Positions 25,713-39,810 of a DNA stretch of 64,000 nt are shown piece by piece. The translations under genes and the position numbers were made by a program. Each line of letters begins with the position of its first letter. Position 1 is the first letter of the stretch. This DNA comes from Gorsachius magnificus. Its lineage: Eukaryota; Chordata; Aves; Pelecaniformes; Ardeidae. A model generated the notes under the pieces. That model made no database searches, was not told where the DNA came from, and saw only the letters and a list, made by a program, of their open reading frames with translations. The stretch is taken from positions 57,064,801 through 57,128,800 of the forward strand of contig CM067109.1 in NCBI GenBank assembly GCA_034008185.1. Reading direction: 5' to 3'.

Positions 25713-28700
25713 AAAGATTGTTCTATATTTATTTTGACTCATCTTGACCAGGCTCTGAATTTTTTTTCTCATTTTTATATGCAGCTATGCTACCATGTTT
25801 CTTTCATAGCCGGCACACAAATATAATGCAACAGGTCTGTCTGATGAGTACAGTTTGGCTGCAGTGGAATTTGCTGTCTGTTTACTTACTTCATAATTAG
25901 GATTATGTCTGTTTGCATGATCTGTTGCCCAGGTTTCTGTATGTTGTAATTCTACAGTAACACTTGTATTCATACACAATATGGCCATATACAAACTAAA
26001 AGCAAAGTTTCAGCTCTCCTGGAGCAGAAAGTATACTTCTTTTCAAATGTTTATTAAAAGGCCACCCTGAGGCTGAATTCTAGTACCTAACTCTGAGGTG
26101 TTGTGGAAGGGCATTCAAAAAGGTGAGGTGTGATTTTATTTGAAAATTCAAGCCATGGTGCTGCAATGGGAATCTCCTTCATCATTGCTGCTGCAGAAGA
26201 AATAAATGATAATGTTAACCAGACACGGTCAAAGTGTGCTCAGTTTGGTTTGTTTCGTATTTGTTTTGATATAGCCAGGAACTCCCCCAAGAAGGGTAAG
26301 CATCTTTAAAAAGTGGCCCACAGTTGCTTTTCAATAAGACTTACTAAACTATTTTGTTGTCCCATCAAATGGGACATGCACTTTTTCCCTGAAAAGAAAG
26401 GAGATACATTTCAGAGGGAAAGTGTGCCCAGAAGGAAATTTTGATGTTAGGGATTTTGGATGTCATGGAGATTCAGCAAAGTAAAGAAGGTAATGAGCCT
26501 GACAGTAGGCACTGCATTTAGCATGTGTGCAGGCCACACCAGCAACAGCAAGCCTGTGCGCTGTGTTCTGTAGGTGAGTGCCTGATGGGGAGCATCTTCA
26601 TCACTTTTAACCATGAACATTGGTCGGTAGGGAATGCGCATATCTGCCTCAGGTCCTGCACCGGAGGTGTCCTTTCCTGTCCAAATGAGGTTGCCAACTG
26701 CTTCTCATGACACATTTCCTCCATGCCAAAGAACAAGCGCTAAATGCCAAGAGATCTACACAAAGGTGCAGCGGGTTTCGGTAGCTGCCAGCCTTCTGCC
26801 TGTCACTGGCCTGCTGATCTGCAGGTGTCTCTGCCATATAGTTATTTCTCACCGTCTGGCAGGCAGCCACAGCTTTTGCTTAATACAAGAGATAATTTAG
26901 CTTGTGTTTATAGTTTCTATCCAGTGGTCCATTGGCAATCCCTCAGGCCATGGTTAAACAAACATTTCACTTGATACCGTTTTCTTTCCTCCTTTATATC
27001 TGATGAGGCATTTAAATCCTCATATAGTACTGAATTACTTACGGAGGGAGATGCAGAGAAGTAACTATGGGTTTATTCTCTCATGAAATAGCTGAACAGA
27101 GGTTGAGCTACCCAGTTAGATCTGTTCTCCATAAGGCTCTGTGGGTTTAATTTTCTCCTGACTAGGCTTCACACGGCACAGAGGTGTGGAGGAGGAAAAC
27201 AGGTTTAAAATTCATTGTGTGCTTCCCCTCTGGAATCAGTCTATATTCTCCTGAAATATGTTCGTTCACAGGTCTGAGAACAGCTGGGAAGCAGAGCCAT
27301 TTTCCTCCCCAGAGGGTTGCAAGGACAACCACAGGCATTTCTTGAGGACAGTTTCCTGACTGTCAATACTCCTATACATTGCCTCAAGCATCGGAAGCAT
27401 AACAAAGAAACAATTCCTTTATTTGCAAAACATAAAAGACATTGCAGTCTTTGATTTGTTTTTTAAAACAGATTTTTAAAAAGCCAGCATGGGAAAAAAT
27501 ATCCCCTGGAAAAGAAAATAAAATAGAGCACTTTTAAAAGCAAGGAAATAACCATGTGTATAATATCCCTGCTTAGTTGCTTGCTTTGTGTCGTGTGCTG
27601 TATCCCTTGCTCCCTAAAGCATTGTGTGCTTTTTTGCTTCTTAAATATTTACAGAAAGTCTAGTTACCTATTTGCATGATGTATTGACACTCCACCCTCC
27701 ATTAGCATTTTTCTTTTTTAAATGAAAAAAAATATATATAGCAAAGTTCTGGTTCACAGTGATCTTGTGAAATTACATTTTCCTAAATTCTGAATGTGAA
27801 GATCTTTTGGCCTTAGATGGTTGTCATACACTAGGTCAGCTTGGATCAGCTTCTTGGTAGTGTTAGAGACCAGATTTTTGAAGGCTGGTGTGTGAGACCT
27901 TTTGTGTTCCTCCCTCAGAGCACCACAGTTATAGGAATACTGGCTCAGTACTTCAAGTTATTTCAGTATCACGCATTGAGAAGTTGTCTTCTTTTTTTCC
28001 GAGTTCCCAACGGTCATAAATATTTCCCTTGTTTTCCAAGATAAAACTTGGCAAGCAGCTACTCTTGTGGCCTAGTTTACTCTCAGCTTTTGAGGTGTGG
28101 AGGAGGAGCAGCAGCTCTGGGAGTTTCACCCTCTCTGTGCTGTGGAAATGGGTCTTTCTGCTGCTCCACAGTAAAGGGAGAGGCTGGGGACCATGTCAGA
28201 AAGTTGCACTGATAACATGTTTCATGGGAAATGTCTGCTGTGTGTGAGTTGAGGAGCAGCTGTCAATGGTATTTGAGTTGACATCTTAGAGCAGAGGCTG
28301 GAAAAGAGCATCCTGCACCTTCACTTTTAAGAGCTGGGTGGCATATGTGTGAAATTTGAACCCAAAATAAAGGCTGTGGAGCTAATCTAATCACTTGCTA
28401 GCATTTAATTGCCTCTGTATTCCCGAAGATGTCCATTGATACTTCTTGGGTGACTACAACTGCAAGTTTCTTCAGTAAAAAACCTGAGCTTTCCCTGCAC
28501 AAGTTTCTGACTCCACAGGGTAACAAGTAAAACTGGTGGGATCAGCTGCTAGGACTATTTCAGACTTGAAAGTCTGTTTCTTGACACCAGAAACAAAGCG
28601 ATGAGTTACTGCCAGTGACCAGCCAGGCATGCCAGGACTCCAGCCAGTGCTGTCGAGTGTGAAGAGCAGCGTGTGGGAGCAGCATATGGGAGCAGTGTAT

Positions 28701-31700
28701 GGGTGCAGCGTATGGGAGCAGCGTATGGGAGCACTCACATGCGCCCAGCGCGAGCGCCTGGCTCCAATTTCCCCCCAAAGGCTGCGTGTTTGCAGAAAAT
28801 ACTTTTCCAGCAGAGAATTCACTGTTCCTGGGGAAACTGTAAACATAGAGAAAATGTGTTGGGACCGGTGCTGAACGTGTTCGTTGACACTGTATGAACT
28901 TCGGTAACACCATCAAGCATTCCAGCATTTTCCTTGTCTCAAATAACTTCTGCATTATACTTTATGGCAAACACAACACTAAAAGGCTTTCTCAGAAAAA
29001 CTGGACTAAAGACTGTTTTTAGAAAGACCACACAAAGCTTGGCAGATAGAGTGAAGTTATTTCTGCAGGGTTTATTTTCTGCATAGTTTATTTGTATTTA
29101 GAATAAGTACGAGGCACACGCTACTCCATCGGGCTCATCTGTGGATACAGTCGATACCACAATGAGCTCAGGCAGTCCCTGCACGCTGAGAAATGGCAGC
29201 AGGGACTGAGAGAGCGTGAGGGTATGGAAGTATCCCGATGTCCTTGTTTTACACTTAATTCTTCCCTGAGTGTCCATCTGTGACCACTGTTGGGTAATAA
29301 CAGCCAGCTGGGAGGATGTGGGGTCGGATATGCTGGGGCCTTTTGTGGCCCTTTAATTGCATTCTGAGCAATAAACTGGGGTGCACATCTGCAGGGGAGC
29401 CACTCCTTGTGGGTAGTGTTAAGTGCCGGGTGAGATCTGGCAGTCCAGTGTGCTAATGTAAATTAATCTAAATGGTGTTTTATCGATTTACCTGAACTTC
29501 ATTAAAATCTATGTCATCACCCTAGGACATTTACGATGTAAAGTACAATGAGGCCTAGCAGTCTTAATAATCCATTGGGGGGTCGACCCATTTTTTACAA
29601 AAAATCTAATGAGGGCCCATAAACTCTAATACTTCGGAAAGTTTTGACAAGCTTTTACTTACTTTGGCAGTGAAAAGGGAGTCAGTGAGGATATCCTGAA
29701 GGAAACAGTGTCATGAAACTGGCAGGGTCAGATTGATAGATTTTTCCAATGACCAGTTTATATCTCAAGTGCTATTTCTGTCTTGATAAATGTGTCTCAT
29801 AGCTCAACTGGGGTATGCTAAATGCCCTTGCAAGCAAATGCCTGAGGATCATACTGGATATTCGCTGGAATGACACTGCAGTAGCTGCTGAAATTAGCCA
29901 AAACTTTCAGTAGCATCTTGCTTCCAAAGTTATCTAGAATAAAAATTGAAATATTTGGGGCCTGTGTTAAGAATAAAGTCTGAGCATCTGCAAAGACAAG
30001 TGTCCCTGGGCAGCTGGGGAGCAAGTGGGGCTGCCTGAAGGAATTAGTTTGTTGACCATTGCCTAGCGAGGGGAAGCAGAGGGACCACCACAATGTGACA
30101 GGCGTGTGCAGAGGGGACAGGGCCAGACAGATGTCAGAGCCCCGTGCATATTCTGGGTGACATCTGATGGCCTGAGATGAATTCCAGTGTATTAGGTGGT
30201 GCACTGACTTGGACTCAGTTCCAAAGAAGAATTTGACTGACTGTTTCAATTAAAACACAAAGCCCGGGGAAGCTAAAATGTATCAGAATTCTGTTGATTA
30301 TGGTCAGCTAATAATTAGATACCTTGTAGAAAGCAAGATAGTGGTTCCTAAACCTCCTAAATGCCTACACGTTCATGACATTCATTGGCATTCATTTCTT
30401 CCTGCTCTCTGAGACTGGAGCTTGCACCAGGAGGTGTCTTTTGCTTTCAATACCATGTAATCCTGACAAACCTAATTTTGAGTAGTTCAAATGTCTTGCT
30501 CAGAGCTAAAGCTCTACAACCACCTCCTTACAGGCATACTAGAGACTGCAACTACTGAGGCAGAGGAGAGGGATTTGTAGCATTTCCTATTTTTACAGTT
30601 ACCCACTCAACAAAAAGGGATGGAGAGTAATGATTGAAGAAGAAAAAACAAAGCCCAGACTAGCCTTGATAGGTGGAATTCCAGACTTCCTGGGCTGTGA
30701 AATTAACCTCTTGTTTAATTTTGCCAGTTTTAACAGTTTTGTCGAAGGGTACTCAGCCAGAAATCATCATACATGTTTGCTGAAAGGAGCTCCCTTGCGG
30801 GAGAAGGGTTATGACCAGAGCCCCTATGCTGAGCTTCCAACTGATGTACTCTACCACGGAGCATTGATATGTATCATTTCAAGTGTACTTTCTGCTTGAA
30901 GGGAAGAGGCAGGAATCCAGATGCATTATACTTGAATGAAAAATGCTTTGGCAAACATCTCAGGACGTAGGGGATTCGATACCTAATGAACATGACGGTA
31001 TAACAATACTTAAAGCTCACGTGGCAAATTCAGGATTTCAGGATTAAATGTACAACTAGTTTCCATTCCCCTAAAATGCACATGAGATGTTTTAGAGATT
31101 ACAGTTATCTGACCTGGGGCTGTTTTGACAAACCCTTGAAAAACCCCATTCTCCAGTTTTGTGGATTTTGACTCAGTCTGTCTGTACACACTCACACACA
31201 TCCTCAGTTGCTACCAGCCGCCTGCCAGACAGGAATGATGTACCAGACTGTGAGCCTAGAAGCATCCCTGGTAAGTTGAAGCTGCCAGTGTCGATCTTTG
31301 AAGTGGCTAGCTGCCGGATGCAGTTCTGCAGAGCTCCAGGAAATATTAGCCATGGTCCCGGTGGTTGTGATGTTCAGCGTCAATAGATGTGTTCCTTGGG
31401 TGCAGGTTTTGTGGTTGCAGATGCTGAATCTTCACCGTTGCATGTTCCTGGTCCAGGATGAAGCTTGCTGGGGCAGAAGATGATTCACTGCGGCTGCATT
31501 CTCGTTTAAGAGCGGATTACTCAAGGGCGGCCATTGAGTAAACACAGCAGCAGCTAAGGGGCTGCCACCACAGCAGCTGGCAATAAACAAGTTAGGGGAC
31601 ACGGACCTCCCATAGCTTTTGGAAACGTGTGTCTAGGCTGATTCCCTCAGGTGACCTTCTACCAAGTTACTGCCAGCACTCGCCAGCATCTGATTAGCTC

Positions 31701-34700
31701 ACCTGTGAGCACTTTCTGAAGCCAGCTGTTTCAGGACATGGATATAAATATGTACCTTGTCTGTGAGCGGTTCTGTGTGTGTTTTGTGACATGAGATCAC
31801 TGATCAGCCCACCATGAGCCTGCCAGTCATCCTAATGATCCTGATATTAAAAAAAAAAAAAGTATAAAACCACCAAGCTTATGGAAAGCAGGAAACTGAA
31901 CTCACAAGAGTTCAGCTTCTGAAGCCAGTGAAACCAAATAAATATTTCAAATATTTTGAAACCAAATAATATTTCAGTCTGCGTAGGACCTAGGACCCAG
32001 GTGAGTATCACAGTAAATGTAATTTATATAGGCCAATCACATTTATAACCTTCCTTAGAGGGACAAGGCTTGTGGGCAAAGGTTACATTTTATTAGTTGA
32101 TCTGATGTGGCTGGGAGAGACAGACAAGTGTTCAGGCAGATGAGCTGGGTTTTGGGGTAATGCAGTAGGCCAAGTAATTTGGCAGACGCAGAGGGAGCAG
32201 ACCCATGCAGTAGAAAAGTTTTGCTCTTATAATCTTCCAATGAGCATATCCCTGTGGTTTGTAGATGGACTCCAGAAGGCTACCGGTTGAGGGTTTTTTT
32301 CTTTCCCCAAGGGCAGTGTTGCAGCCTGGCCCAGGACCCCCTGCACGCTGCGACCCTGCTCCCTTGTGCACCTAAGCCAAGTTGTGCTGGGTAGGCTTCT
32401 GTTCCTGCTTGCCCTGGCTCCATGGCTTGCTTGTCCTCTCCCTACCAGGGCCACTGCTTGCTGTCACCAGTGTCTTCCCATTTCCCTGGCTGAGTGTGGG
32501 TTTGCCTTCCAGAGTTTTGCTTAGATGGTAAGTGCCACGGGCTTTTAGTTTAACCCCTTTGGAGCTTACCAAGGAAGTTTCTCAACGAAGAAGTCTTTGC
32601 TTTTGAAGCACGAAAGCATGGTATTTCAGATTAATGGAAATCCTGACATGCAGCAACCAAATCTGGGCTGGTTGGGTTCGAGTATCTCTTTCTTCTCTCT
32701 CTCAAACTCTTACTCCCCATGGCTGCGCTTGTCACTCTGATCCGAGGAGAAGCATGGCCCCAGAAACCCCCTCTCTTAAAACACAACGAGAAGTCCTCTG
32801 TCACCAGCTTCCTCATGTTGGTTCCCCTGTGGGGTGCGGGCCAACGGTTTGGTCAGTTTGGTTGCAAATCTGATGCATTTTTCTTCAAAAAAGAGCCAAA
32901 GCTGTGTGGACTGCAGATGGGTAGGTTTGCCTTGGGCAGGCTGAGATGTGCTCAGCGCATAATATGAAGCAGAGCTTATAATATGATACAGGCGTACACC
33001 GCATCACACTATGTGCATCTGCATAAATAAGTGAAAGGAGCCATAAACAAAGTAAATAGTCAACATAATGCAAGGGAATACTATAAGAGCAAAATTCCAT
33101 ATTCTTTTGCTGAAGGAAGGCAGCCCTGTGAGGTGCTCTGCCAGGATAAGTGGCTGTGCTGCAAGAGCTAGGACAGTGTGTTCCCTTGCGTGCTCGATCC
33201 TGGTGGAAGCACGAGTTAGCAAAGGGATAGAGCTCATAATGAAAGAGACAACCACTGTGAACAAATAAGATGCCTGATGATTTCTATTTTATCTGGTTTT
33301 TATCTTTAATGTTCTCTGTGCACTGGGGGTAATGGAAACTGATTTAGGATGCCAAAGAATAAAGAAAAGGCTTTTCTGAATTATTTCCAATTCAGAAATT
33401 CACAGCAGAGGATCTTGCATCTCCAAATCTTACCTGCATCCTGCTCAAATATACCAGCTAATAGAAATCACAGAAATAGCTTTTTGAAAGAGCTGTTGCA
33501 AGAGGAGCAAGAAGAGAGAGAAGAACCTGGCAGCCTTTGTGTCAGCAGATAAAAAAGTTGTCAAAATTATATAATGAACAGTGTGAAAAGGAGAATCAAG
33601 TGGTCTGAACAACAGCTCACTGGGACTGTTGGGTTGGCTGGAAAAAGCAGAACGAAAACTTGAAAAGTGTATAAAAATCTGTGAGGTCATTGTGAAAGAA
33701 AACAAACCCACATGCTTGTCTTTGGAACAAACAGGATCTGGTGTAATTGGTGCATGATGTAAGCATCTTGGGACTTCAAGAGGGAGAGCAAGGAGAGGAC
33801 TCCGCTGTTGCCAGAAAGCTCTTACAAGTTCAAGCGTCCCCAGTGCAGAAGAGCAACTCCTCTAAATCAGAAACAGAAAACGGCAGCGCAAGCTGGACCT
33901 TCACCAGACTTCCACAGGCATGCTGACGGATCGAGGCTGGGAGGCATTGCCAGTGTGGTAGTAGCTGCGACCAGATGTTGCAGTCACAGAGTATTTCGGG
34001 GCTAATTCTATTACTTTCATGGTTTTTGACAGGCCTGCTAACAGCAGCTGTGTTTCTGAACTTTCCGGGGGAGCAAAGGACAGGGTAGGAGGTGGGGCTG
34101 GTGGTTAATCCAAGCTCTCTGCTGGGAAAGGAGCCTTTGAAGATTCATCTCTCGGGGTGGGCAAACATGAGCTCTCTGGCCTGGTCTGGTGGCCGCAGCA
34201 AACAAACGGTCAAACAATAAATCTCAGTCTCCGGAGGGAGGCTCGGTTTGTAAAGTGAGGCGAGCTAGAGAGAAAGCTGCCGGGGAGCTCCTCTTCTCAG
34301 GGCTGTCCATCCAGCAGGAGGAAGGTGCCTGCTTGCCGCCTGGGTGAACTGCCTGTGCCTTCACCGCCCGGGGCTGCATTTTGCTACAAAACGCTTTTGT
34401 TTCCAATAAGTACTACTCAGCTCTGTGAAAGTTGCCTGGAAACCCCGTTGTTTCCCCTGAAGAAGCTGGGTAGCAGCGGGGGGAGGGAGGTGGAGGGGGG
34501 GTGTAGATTTAGCGGGGTCCTGAGGTGCCCTTGCCTGAGCCACAAGGGGGGTTTGGGCAGCTGGCAGCAGCCAGGCAGGACCACCAGCTTTTGCTGCAGA
34601 AAGGTGACAGCTTTAAGCTTGGGGTGCCCCTGTAGACACGAGAGGAGGAAAAGCCGTGACAGTAGCAGTGCATGTGAGGCCCTGCAGACAAGAAACGCAG

Positions 34701-35708
34701 ACCAGCTCCTGCTTCTCCATCCCTCGGCTATTTTCACAGAGCTGCTTTGAAGAAGCCACGGAGGAGACAAGGAAGTTTAAAAACCAAAAAGTTTTTTCCT
34801 ATGGTGACAATGCTAATTGGTCCCAGCATATACCATGCCATTCTTCTGGTGTGAATCTAACAGCTTACCAGAAATAGTGTCATTTGTGGCTTGATGGGAA
34901 TGAAAATACCAGTTAAGCCCTGTGGGGTCAAGTAGCTTTAATCATGGCACCACCCTGGATGTTTGGGGACCGAGCCTCCACCTTCGTTACCCTGAGCCAG
35001 GCTTTGCTGCTCAGCCCTGGGCACATCATGCGTGCATCATCTGCCTGCCGGGGGGAGAAACTGCTGCCGCAGGTGCCCTGAGGGCCGAGGGGCAGTGGTT
35101 AAACACTGATTCTGGTGAGGGTGGGCTGCTGTTGCCACACTTCCCTCTCTGCCAGATCAGGCTGGGGAGGAGGGCGTGGGGAAGACCCCCCAGGGGGCTG
35201 GGTGGCAGACAGACCTCCTCCTCCTCGGGTCCATCAGTGGTGGCGAGAGGTGATATTTTCTCCAGCTGCCTGGGATGCACTGCTGCTATCGAGAGACTTT
35301 GCTCACACAAGAGGTGTTGGTGGCTCTTGGTACGCCTCAGTTTGGTGACATTGTGGCCAAGGCTGCCCGGAGGGGACCTGCCCCAAGGCAGGCAGGCAGG
35401 GGCAGCAAGGCAGCAGCCAGCTGGGAGCTGGTATCAGTACCCTCCCAGAGCTGCACCACAGCATCCAGCATGGGACCTGGGGCTTGGGCTCGGTACCCTC
35501 TAGCCCAGTGCTGCCTAGCTTTTAAGGCTGCATGGACCAAAACCTGCTGCAATGACCTCCATCTCGGATAACAGCCCTCTAATTGTAGGTCGGAAGGTAT
35601 TAAAGTATTCCAAACTGCATTCGTTTGACTTCTCATTAAAAATTGCTACTATAGTTGCAGTTTAAGCTGATTCTTTAATCCCAGCACAATATTGTGGACC
35701 TAGATGAA
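25713..35708 (+). other. MAMDC2: Intron 1, part C
   Basis: Intronic. It holds a 13-bp minisatellite (28671-28735), an AT-rich stretch with several TAATTA/ATTAAT-like words near 29450-29640, and a mildly GC-rich section (about 34050-35560). No exon, transposon family or RNA gene was recognised. Confidence 0.55.
28671..28735 (+). repeat. 13-bp minisatellite, five units
   Basis: Five head-to-tail units of consensus gtatgggagcagc occupy exactly 65 bases, at 28671, 28684, 28697, 28710 and 28723, with one to two changes per unit. There are no spacers, so it is not a CRISPR array. Because 13 is not a multiple of 3, every frame is read through it. Confidence 0.92.
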
Positions 35709-36250
35709 ATACTTCACTGCACCTCAAATACTGTGATCAGTTTTGGGCCCCTCACTACAAGAAGGACATTGAGGTGCTGGAGTGTATCCAGAGAAGGGCA
35801 ATGAAGCTAGTGAGGGGTCAGGAGCGCAAGTCTGATAAGGACCAGCTGAGGGAACTGGGTTTGTTTAGCCTGGAGAAAAGGAGGCTGGGAGGAGACTTTA
35901 TCACCCTCTACAACTGCCTGACAGGAGGCTGTAGTGAGGTGGGGGTTGGTCTCTTCTCCTGAACAGGCGATAGAATGAGGGGAAATGGCCTCAAGTTGTG
36001 CCAGGGCAGGTTTAGGTTGGATGTTAGGAAAAATTTTTTCACTGAAAGGGTTGTCAAGCATTGGAATGGACTTCCCAGGAAGTGGTAAAGTCCCTGTCCC
36101 TGGAGGTATTTAAAAGATGGGTAGACAAGGTGCTTAGGGACATGATTTAGTGGTGGGATGGCAGGGTTGGGTTAACGATTGGACTTGATGATCTTAAATG
36201 TCTTTTCCAACCTAAACGATTCTATGATTCTATGATTCTATTCTATGATT
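35709..36250 (+). mobile_element. CR1 LINE 3' end, + strand
   Basis: About 540 bases: a short piece of RT C-terminus ('ctcactacaagaaggacattg' near 35752), the 'ctggagaaaaggaggctggg' block, and then a complete 3' UTR. It ends in 'ttccaacctaaacgattctatg' followed by repeated attctatg units, the CR1 octamer-type terminus. It belongs to the same subfamily as 42064-42334 (shared 'cactgaaagggttgtcaagc'). It is in sense with MAMDC2, in intron 1. Confidence 0.94.
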
Positions 36251-38110
36251 TGTCCAGGCTTTTGTGTGTTTGATCGGTTTGGGGATTTATTTTACTTCCT
36301 TCATGGAATTGTAGGGCAAATGCCTTCCCTCCAATTGAAAAGTCACTTGCTCAGGCAATTTTTTGCTTTCCCAAGACACTGCCAAAAAAAATTTGAAAAA
36401 AATGGACTTCACCCTCCAACTCTTCCTGTTCCCTCCAAAAAGCCTTACCAAAATGCATGGTGACTGTTCCTGATAAGAGGAAAATTTTCTTTTGAAAACC
36501 TCAACTTTTCATAGATAAGACAAATTTAATGTTGATCCACACAGTTCTGGTTTTGAAGACAAATTGTAAGCAAAAAATGTCCACTTTAGTTGAAAAGTTT
36601 GCTTTCTACTGAAAAAAAATTTCATGAAAAACTGTGTGTTGAGTCTGATGCTTTCCTATCTGGTGCCTTCTCCTGGGTTCACCCAAAATCTCATATGAAG
36701 TAGCTGGTAAAATTTCTTAACTCAAAGTCTGAACCTTCATCTAAACCTCATCTATACCCAGGGATAGCCTCCCTGTGCAAACTTCATTTGCAAAATGATG
36801 TCTTTCTGGTTGTATCATTAATATTTTTAACTAACTTTTCCTGGCAATTTAAGAAGGCTTAATAGGTCCTAAAACAATGAACTACTTCACTGTGGTTTTG
36901 GGCTTTTTTTGGCAGTACAGTATTTTGAAAACAACCCTAAAGCCCTGACCTGAAATCCAGACGCTGAGATCCCAGAAAAGGTATCAGTAGATCCATTTTT
37001 GTCCTAAGAAACCCTGGTAATATTCTTTCCTGTTTCTGTATGGGAAGTACAGAGAAAACCCAAACATGACTGGCAACTTTAAGACATTTCTTGCAAATGT
37101 TCTGTATAAGTGAGTGCCTAATCAAATGTAGATTCCCAAACTTTTTCTGCTTCATTTTTCTTTAATACTGTTTCTCTTGAAGCTCACTGCTTATATGCAG
37201 TTTTTCTTGTAAAGCTGCACTGTTGCTGAACTAAGCGAACAGCTAAACCCCACAAAGCATCTAACATGTCTGTGGTTACCCTTCTAAATTTTTACAGAGG
37301 AAATATATCATTGAAAAGCTAACTGGTAATTTTAGTTATCCCAGTTGGGTTTTTTTTTTTCATTTTGTCAGTGGAATTTGGTTTAGTTTATTAGCCAGTG
37401 TTTGGCATTTTGTCTTGCTTATGTTATTTACGGAGAAGTCAATCAGTGTAGTTTCTGCACTGTTTTGGGGAAAAAGTAGTATAGCTGGTCTTGACCCGCC
37501 TTCTTCTAAGTCATTGATATAATCACTTCTGACTGATGTATTGATGCCTAAAAATTAAATATAGATTTGGAAAATTAGGGTGAATGACTCACAGAATTAA
37601 TGTATCACCAACTGTAATTGAGAGAGACTCTGTACGGAACTGCTTATTAGAGCAGCAAGATGAGAGGCACCGATACAGAAGGATTTTAAAGGTCTCTTTT
37701 TGTGAGCCTTACTGCCACAATGCATACTTGCGTCTGAAACGCTGGGTCCTAACTCACCCTGGGCTCAGTATTTTGCTTGGACATGGAGGAATGTAAAATG
37801 AACGCATGCTTAGTCCTGTACGGTTTGATTCAGCTGTCAAGGAGAAGACAGTGAAGTCACACAATAAGTAAAGAGTCACTGTAGGAATGTGGGTAAAAAG
37901 TGCATTGCTCTCCAGTCTGAGCAGTGAGTGAGTGGTGAGGGAAATACACCTGAGAGCCCCCTTTCTCCCATCTCTTCCCCTGGCTGTAGGTGTTGGCCTT
38001 CACCAGGGAACTGCTAGCTGTTAGTGATCAAAGGTAGTCAGTGGTCCCTGGCTCTTGTTGTCTGTGAAGAAGCTTGTATGGTGTCTCCACCTTAATGGCA
38101 AAAACCCACG

Positions 38111-38186
38111 CCATTCCCTAAAAATGGAAAGAAAGTGCAGTTTTCCTGTATTTGCACAGCCCCTTATACCGCTTAGAGCCACATCT
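38111..38186 (+). repeat. Dispersed repeat pair B, copy 1
   Basis: Seventy-six bases match 39811-39886 with 9 differences (about 88% by hand), no gaps, same orientation, 1.7 kb apart. The shared core includes 'cagccccttata'. The family is not recognised. Eight of the nine differences are transitions. Confidence 0.85.
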
Positions 38187-38699
38187 GAGCCAGTAATTGC
38201 CAGAAATTGTATGTTGTATTTGTGTGTCATTAGGCTTTTCCTAGTGTTTTGTGACTACCTCTCTTTTGCTTTCCTGTGGTTTTGAAGAGTAGCCCTCTCT
38301 TGATAACTCCTGAGTGACTGCTATAAATTAAGTTCCGTGGGCATTTGGAGGAGGATTTTGAGGAAAAAAATGATGTGGCATGCTGCAAAATGAAGCTGCG
38401 TCTTACAGTTTTAATGAGAGATTTCAGGCCACAGCACTGTGCATTCATCAAATTCTCCATAGACTGCTAAATATCCTTCTGTTACTCCCACAAACAAGTG
38501 TGGAAAGTTGTCTGCTGCTTTAGTCCAAGGAGCCCTCTCTTCACATTGATTTGCTCTCACAATTGCTCTGTGCCAGTCCTTGAGGTCTGCATTGTGAGAC
38601 CCTCCTTTCTGCAGCAATGGCACATGTCATTGCTACTACTGAAATACAGTTTAGTATAAAGGCCGTTCAGTCAATGCCAGCATTCATTTGGAAGAAGTT

Positions 38700-38850
38700 T
38701 AACATTAGCATTTTCTGTCCTTGATACTGCAAAGTGCCAGGCTCCCTGATTCTGATTAGCAAAGCATTTAAAATTACACATAAAGCTCTCTTATCAGTGG
38801 CCCCATTGATTTCAGTGGAGCCAGTCACACATTTAGACTTCCAGAAGATG
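38700..38850. repeat. Possible ancient amniote repeat fragment
   Basis: The words 'cccattgatttcagtggagc' and nearby 'attacacata' resemble the CCATTGA-TTCAATGG palindrome-type segment that I remember from old interspersed repeats in reptile and bird genomes. It is heavily diverged. It could instead be conserved non-coding DNA. Confidence 0.35.
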
Positions 38851-39810
38851 CTAAAATGATTAGCACGCTGGGGATGAGCACTCCGATTCTGGAGCCTTAA
38901 TGAATGGGTCAAATTAATCTTTTTAAAAAAAACCCAAAATGCCGATTAAAAAGAGAGTTCATGATCTTTGCTCTCATACCAGCGGGGAATCAGACCAGGT
39001 GAGAACACGTGTACAGCAAACAGAGAACGCGGAGTCAAGTTTATAGTAACATAATCATCACGACTGGAAACTCTTAAGAGGTTTTCTTTCTCTTTTAAAT
39101 CACTATTTTTGTAGAAGAAGCTTAGTCTACTTATAATTAAGTCTTAAAGCCAGGCAGCCATTTAGGCCTCATAGCTGGTAATTTGAGGTCTACATGTGAA
39201 TGTGCTTTCCTATGTTGACACTAATTTATTTCTGGGGAAAAAAAAAAAGAATATTGCAAGAAGGGTTTCTCATGAAGTGCAGGCAAAAATAGGGCTGAAA
39301 TCTAAACTGAAATTGCCAGGCATGGATTGAGTTGTAGGTTTCTTTGTAAGCAAAATGATCCAGGTTTGGACTAGCCTAAGAACACAGATTCTTCGTCTGA
39401 ACTGGATATTGCCACTTATATCAGTTAAAAACAAGTGTGTTGGAAGCATTTGACTTCTGATAGAGTCTTGGCGACTTCCCTGTACCCTTCATGTATGTGA
39501 AAAGGCATTCATACCTTGGACTAGCACGTGCCAGCAAATAAATGCTGTGCATGCTAACTCTGGTAGACTAACTGGATATCTGTATGCAAGTGCATGTTTT
39601 AGGCACTCACATTTTATGTAGTGGCAGATTGAGTATTTGGCAGGCATTCTAGGTGCCTATTTTAAAATATTTATTCCTGTGTTTATTTTTCTTTCATACG
39701 CTGCTGCAGTAACAAGTTACTTGTACTTAACCAAAGGTTTTGTGTATTCCTCCAAGAGACTAAAAGCAGAGTAGATACAAAGAGAAATTATGGTAAGAGT
39801 CAAAAAAATT

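Noticed and set aside
28671..28735. Possible CRISPR-like array
   Set aside because: Units are directly adjacent with no spacers and the context is a vertebrate intron, so it is a minisatellite.
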